From contig CM054184.1 in NCBI GenBank assembly GCA_028829895.1, positions 49,257,701 to 49,321,700 on the forward strand: a stretch of DNA of 64,000 nucleotides, given 5' to 3'. Made by a program: the position numbers and the translations under genes. Below the pieces are notes generated by a model that worked only from the letters and a program-made list of their open reading frames with translations, did no database searches and had not been told where the DNA came from. This stretch comes from Sinotaia quadrata (taxonomy: Eukaryota > Mollusca > Gastropoda > Architaenioglossa > Viviparidae). Positions 60,277 to 64,000 of the stretch are shown piece after piece; position 1 is the first letter of the stretch; every line of letters begins with the position of its first letter.

Positions 60277-62062
60277 CAGTCTCTTTCCACGACTTCTGTT
60301 TGACTGTCGGCTGAGATCCTAGGTCTCGGAATCTTACCAAGATTCTGGGAGATCCAAAGTTTTACGGAGGATGTGGGCACTTCCGAGGAGCGCTGCTTTG
60401 AGTAGTGGAGCGATTCTGTGGTTTCCAGGGAGTTTATTCAGGTAGCCTTCCAATTCTGATGTTATGTTCCCCAAGGCTCCTATCACTATTGGTATCACTT
60501 CTGCTTTTACATTCCACAGTCTCTGGATTTCTAATCTGAGGTCTTGGTATTTTTCTATTTTTTCTCTTTCTTTTGTTTTTATGTTTCTATCACTTGGAAC
60601 AGCGACATCAATAATTGTTACTGTTCTGTTGGTCTTATTGAGAACTACAATGTCTGGTCGTCTTGCAGGAATCACCCGGTCTGTTCTTATCTCGAAGTCC
60701 CACAGTATTTTGACTTCTTCTGTTTCGATGACTGCTTCTGGTTGATGCATCCATGTTCTTTCTGGGGTTTTTATGCCATAGTTCTCACACAGATTTCTAT
60801 GTATGTGTTTTGCCACTTCATTGTGTCGTTTAGTGTATTCTGTTCCAGCCAGAACCTGACATCCAGATAGTATGTGTTCTGTTGTCTCATCCATGGATTT
60901 GCAAAGTCTACATTTGGAATCATTTGAAATTTTCATGATTTTCGTTTTGTGTGCTTTGGTGTTGAGTGCTTGATCTTGTGCAGCTGTTATGAGTGCTTCT
61001 GTTTCTGCTTTCAATCCTGCCTCTTTCAACCATTTGTACGTTGATTGCTTTGTTGATATTTCGTCTGCTTGTCGTACATATTGGCCATGTAGAGGTTTCT
61101 GACTCCAGGTATGTGCTAGTTCTTGCTTCGTTGTTTTCTTCCATGTTTCTTTGTCTGTTTCTGGTGGTTGGAATAGTCCACTCCTTTTTACTAATTCTAT
61201 CAGTGGATCATCTTTATTGTTATTCCAGATGTAGTCCACAAGGCCAATGACTTCTCCTTCAATGACATGTTTCATTTTCTTGAGACCTCGGCCTCCCATT
61301 TTTCGAGATACATAGAGTCTGTCTACGTCTGCTTTTGGGTGTAAGGCTTTATGTATTGTGAGTAGTTTTCTTGTTTTCCTGTCCAGTTCATTTATTTCAT
61401 TTGCTGTCCAATCTATGATACCTCCAGTGTAGCTTACTACAGGTATTGCGTATGCATTAAGGGCTTGTATTTTGTTCGCCCCATTTAGCTTGGATTTCAG
61501 GACTTGTCTAACACGTTTTTCATATTCTCTCTTAACTTTGGACTTCACTTCTCTCTGCATATTTTCTTGATGTTGTAGTATCCCAAGATACTTATATCCA
61601 TTTTCTATTGCAACATCATTGATTTTTCCGATGTCGAATTGCAGGCCCTCTGTTGTTTTGACCTTGCCTTTCTGGATGACAATTCGTCCACATTTCTCAA
61701 GGCCGAATTTCATGTTGATGTCTTCACTGCAGATCTTGACAGTATTGATCAGTGATGTGATGTCACTTTCATTTTTACCGTACAGCTTGAGATCATCCAT
61801 GTACAGTAGATGGCTGATAACCTGTCCTGCTTTCATTTTGTATCCTAACCCTGTTTTCTGGATCACGTGACTGAGAGGGTTCAGGGCAATGCAGAACAGC
61901 AGTGGCGATAGTGAATCACCTTGAAAGATTCCACAATTTATTGCTATGTCTGCAATATTTGTGTTGTTGCATGTGAGTGTGGTTTTCCAGTTTTTCATTG
62001 ACTCCTGAATTAGGTTCTGTATTGATGGCGCTACTTTGTACAATTTTAATGTTTCAATTATC

Positions 62063-62064
<2 letters not shown>
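60277..62064 (-). mobile_element. R4/Dong-like LINE, copy C, longest copy
   Basis: 1.79 kb, 5'-truncated inside the reverse transcriptase. It has a 57-bp 3' UTR (60277-60333) identical in type to copy A (GACCTAGGATCTCAGCC), then (AAT)5 and copy B. The 5' junction TGGATAATTG follows about 20 AAT units. Confidence 0.95.
60334..62064 (-). CDS. LINE reverse transcriptase/restriction-like endonuclease, 5'-truncated
   Basis: Non-LTR retrotransposon polyprotein for target-primed reverse transcription. It is open for about 576 codons from the junction (WIIETLKLYKVAP...). There is no natural ATG at the 5' end, and a TTG at 62041-62043 is residue 1 of the numbering here. Domains in order: RT fingers/palm with QGDSLSP (41-47), catalytic YMDD (81-84), KYLGI (151-155), thumb to about 250, finger Cys378-Cys381-His390-Cys395, RHNEV (406-410), and endonuclease Pro463-Asp464, Asp479 and Lys498-Tyr499. 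The finger followed by PD-X14-D places it with R2/R4-type elements. The TAA tails and sequence style favour R4/Dong; NeSL or Hero are alternatives. The N-terminal fingers and first RT motifs are missing, so it is dead despite an undamaged frame. Confidence 0.93.

Positions 62065-62123
<59 letters not shown>
62065..62123. repeat. (ATT)n spacer between LINE copies C and D
   Basis: About 20 uninterrupted units. Confidence 0.97.
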
Positions 62124-62126
<3 letters not shown>

Positions 62127-62860
62127 TCTCTTTCCACGACTTCTGTTTGACTGTCGGCTGTGATCCAAGGTCTCGGAATCTTACCAAGATTCTGGGAGAT
62201 CCAAGGTTTTACGGAGGATGTGGGCACTTCCGAGGAGCGCTGCTTTGAGTAGTGGAGCGATTCTGTGGTTTCCAGGGAGTTTATTCAGGTAGCCTTCCAA
62301 TTGTGATGTTATGTTCCCCAAGGCTCCTATCACTATTGGTATCACTTCTGCTTTTACATTCCACAGTCTCTGGATTTCTAATCTGAGGTCTTGGTATTTT
62401 TCTATTTTTTCTCTTTCTTTTGTTTTTATGTTTCTATCACTTGGAACAGCGACATCAATAATTGTTACTGTTCTGTTGGACTTATTGAGAACTACAATGT
62501 CTGGTCGTCTTGCAGGAATCACCCGGTCTGTTCTTATCTCAAAGTCCCATAGTATTTTGACTTCTTCTGTTTCGGTGACTGCTTCTGGTTGATGCATCCA
62601 TGCTCTTTCTGGGGTTTTTATGCCATAGTTCTCACACAGATTTCTATGTATGTGTTTTGCCACTTCATTGTGTCGTTTGGTGTATTCTGTTCCAGCCAGA
62701 ACCTGACATCCAGATAGTATGTGTTCTGTTGTCTCATCCATGGATTTGCAAAGTCTACATTTGGAATCATTTGAAATTTTCATGATTTTCGTTTTGTGTG
62801 CTTTGGTGTTGAGTGCTTGATCTTGTGCAGCTGTTATGAGTGCTTCTGTTTCTGCTTTCA

Positions 62861-62861
<1 letters not shown>
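62124..62861 (-). mobile_element. R4/Dong-like LINE, copy D, 5'-truncated
   Basis: The shortest copy (738 bp). It begins at 'ttgaaagcagaaacag', just upstream of the finger, and ends in the GACCTTGGATCACAGCC-type 3' UTR. Confidence 0.94.
62181..62861 (-). CDS. LINE ORF fragment, finger plus endonuclease (copy D)
   Basis: About 227 residues matching 343-569 of copy C, undamaged. It carries the finger and endonuclease motifs. It shares NKSNRTVTII and TSQLEGYL with copy E, against NKTNRT and TSELEGYL in copies A and C, so D and E are sisters. It opens with TTG created by the truncation, so no initiation is expected. Confidence 0.85.

Positions 62862-62929
<68 letters not shown>
62861..62929. repeat. 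(ATT)n spacer between LINE copies D and E
   Basis: 23 uninterrupted units, the longest spacer. Confidence 0.97.
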
Positions 62930-62932
<3 letters not shown>

Positions 62933-64000
62933 TCTCTTTCCACGACTTCTGTTTGACTGTCGGCTGTGATCCAAGGTCTCGGAATCTTACCAAGATTCTG
63001 GGAGATCCAAGGTTTTACGGAGGATGTGGGCACTTCCGAGGAGCGCTGCTTTGAGTAGTGGAGCGATTCTGTGGTTTCCAGGGAGTTTATTCAGGTAGCC
63101 TTCCAATTGTGATGTTATGTTCCCCAAGGCTCCTATCACTATTGGTATCACTTCTGCTTTTACATTCCACAGTCTCTGGATTTCTAATCTGAGGTCTTGG
63201 TATTTTTCTATTTTTTCTCTTTCTTTTGTTTTTATGTTTCTATCACTTGAAACAGCGACATCAATAATTGTTACTGTTCTGTTGGACTTATTGAGAACTA
63301 CAATGTCTGGTCGTCTTGCAGGAATCACCCGATCTGTTCTTATCTCAAAGTCCCATAGTATTTTGACTTCTTCTGTTTCGGTGACTGCTTCTGGTTGATG
63401 CATCCATGCTCTTTCTGGGGTTTTTATGCCATAGTTCTCACACAGATTTCTATGTATGTGTTTTGCCACTTCATTGTGTCGTTTGGTGTATTCTGTTCCA
63501 GCCAGAACCTGACATCCAGATAGTATGTGTTCTGTTGTCTCATCCATGGATTTGCAAAGTCTACATTTGGAATCCTTTGAAATTTTCATGATTTTCGTTT
63601 TGTGTGCTTTGGTGTTGAGTGCTTGATCTTGTGCAGCTGTTATGAGTGCTTCTGTTTCTGCTTTCAATCCTGCCTCTTTCAACCATTTGTACGTTGATTG
63701 CTTTGTTGATATTTCGTCTGCTTGTCGTACATATTGGCCATGTAGAGGTTTCTGGCTCCAGGTATGTGCTAGTTCTTGCTTCGTTGTTTTCTTCCATGTT
63801 TCTTTGTCTGTTTCTGGTGGTTGTAATAGTCCACTCATTTTTACTAATTCTATCAGTGGATCATCTTTATTGTTATTCCCGATGTAGTCCACAAGGCCAA
63901 TGACTTCTCCTTCAATGACATTTTTAATTTTCTTCAGACCTCTGCCTCCCATATTTCGAGATACATAGAGTCTGTCTACGTCTGCTTTGGGGTGTAAGGC
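62930..64000 (-). mobile_element. R4/Dong-like LINE, copy E, continues past the window
   Basis: The element is still intact at the right edge, at the segment just after the RT domain. Its 5' end is outside the window, so it may be longer than the other copies. The 3' UTR is of the same type as copy D. Confidence 0.94.
62987..64000 (-). CDS. LINE ORF, partial at window edge (copy E)
   Basis: Open to the window edge (338 codons seen), matching residues about 233-569 of copy C. The internal ATG at 63952 is not the natural start. The finger and endonuclease motifs are kept. Differences include DYIGNNN for DYIWNNN, SKDSKC for SNDSKC, and AVSSD for AVPSD just after the endonuclease Asp. If the copy is full length upstream it could be the array's founder, because on the minus strand it is the first copy seen. 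Confidence 0.87.
   Translation of the reverse strand, partial: ALHPKADVDRLYVSRNMGGRGLKKIKNVIEGEVIGLVDYIGNNNKDDPLIELVKMSGLLQPPETDKETWKKTTKQELAHTWSQKPLHGQYVRQADEISTKQSTYKWLKEAGLKAETEALITAAQDQALNTKAHKTKIMKISKDSKCRLCKSMDETTEHILSGCQVLAGTEYTKRHNEVAKHIHRNLCENYGIKTPERAWMHQPEAVTETEEVKILWDFEIRTDRVIPARRPDIVVLNKSNRTVTIIDVAVSSDRNIKTKEREKIEKYQDLRLEIQRLWNVKAEVIPIVIGALGNITSQLEGYLNKLPGNHRIAPLLKAALLGSAHILRKTLDLPESW

Noticed and set aside
59281..63903. Plus-strand frames over the LINE copies (for example MFPKAPITIGITSAF..., MLLFLLSILPLST...)
   Set aside because: They are antisense shadows of the LINE ORF, repeated in each copy.

Overview
This is a piece of an AT-rich animal genome, most likely an invertebrate and plausibly a mollusc or another lophotrochozoan. 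The evidence is one exon of a giant muscle protein with canonical GT/AG splice signals, non-LTR retrotransposons with a restriction-like endonuclease, and a very high load of tandem repeats. There are no operons, bacterial genes, CRISPR arrays, or convincing rRNA or tRNA genes. The species assignment is inference and cannot be settled from the window.

Layout. (1) Positions 1-2560 are an old, decayed minisatellite of about 22-24 bp units, split by a 5'-truncated LINE (copy A, plus strand) with (TAA)n on both sides. (2) At 5667-5995, minus strand, is the only host exon I can support: the start codon and first immunoglobulin (I-set) domain of a twitchin/UNC-22-like protein. A possible non-coding first exon with a perfect donor lies at 15124-15345. 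(3) From about 5 to 58.6 kb the window is intron or intergenic DNA holding more than 50 minisatellites and microsatellites with unit lengths of 2-90 bp. By hand tally roughly a third of the window is tandem repeat. Most longer reading frames here are repeat units that happen to lack stops. (4) From 59067 to the right edge are four head-to-tail, 5'-truncated copies (B, C, D, E, minus strand) of the same LINE family, separated only by (ATT)n tracts.

The LINE resembles the R4/Dong group. It has a reverse transcriptase with a YMDD active site, a C-X2-C-X8-H-X4-C finger, and a PD-(X14)-D restriction-like endonuclease at the C-terminus. All five copies end in the same short 3' UTR followed by TAA repeats, and all five sit in TAA repeats. 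The simplest reading is an element that targets TAA microsatellites, leaves a TAA tail, and so makes a new target at its own 3' end each time it inserts. The result is a self-targeting concatemer. This is the most interesting system in the window.
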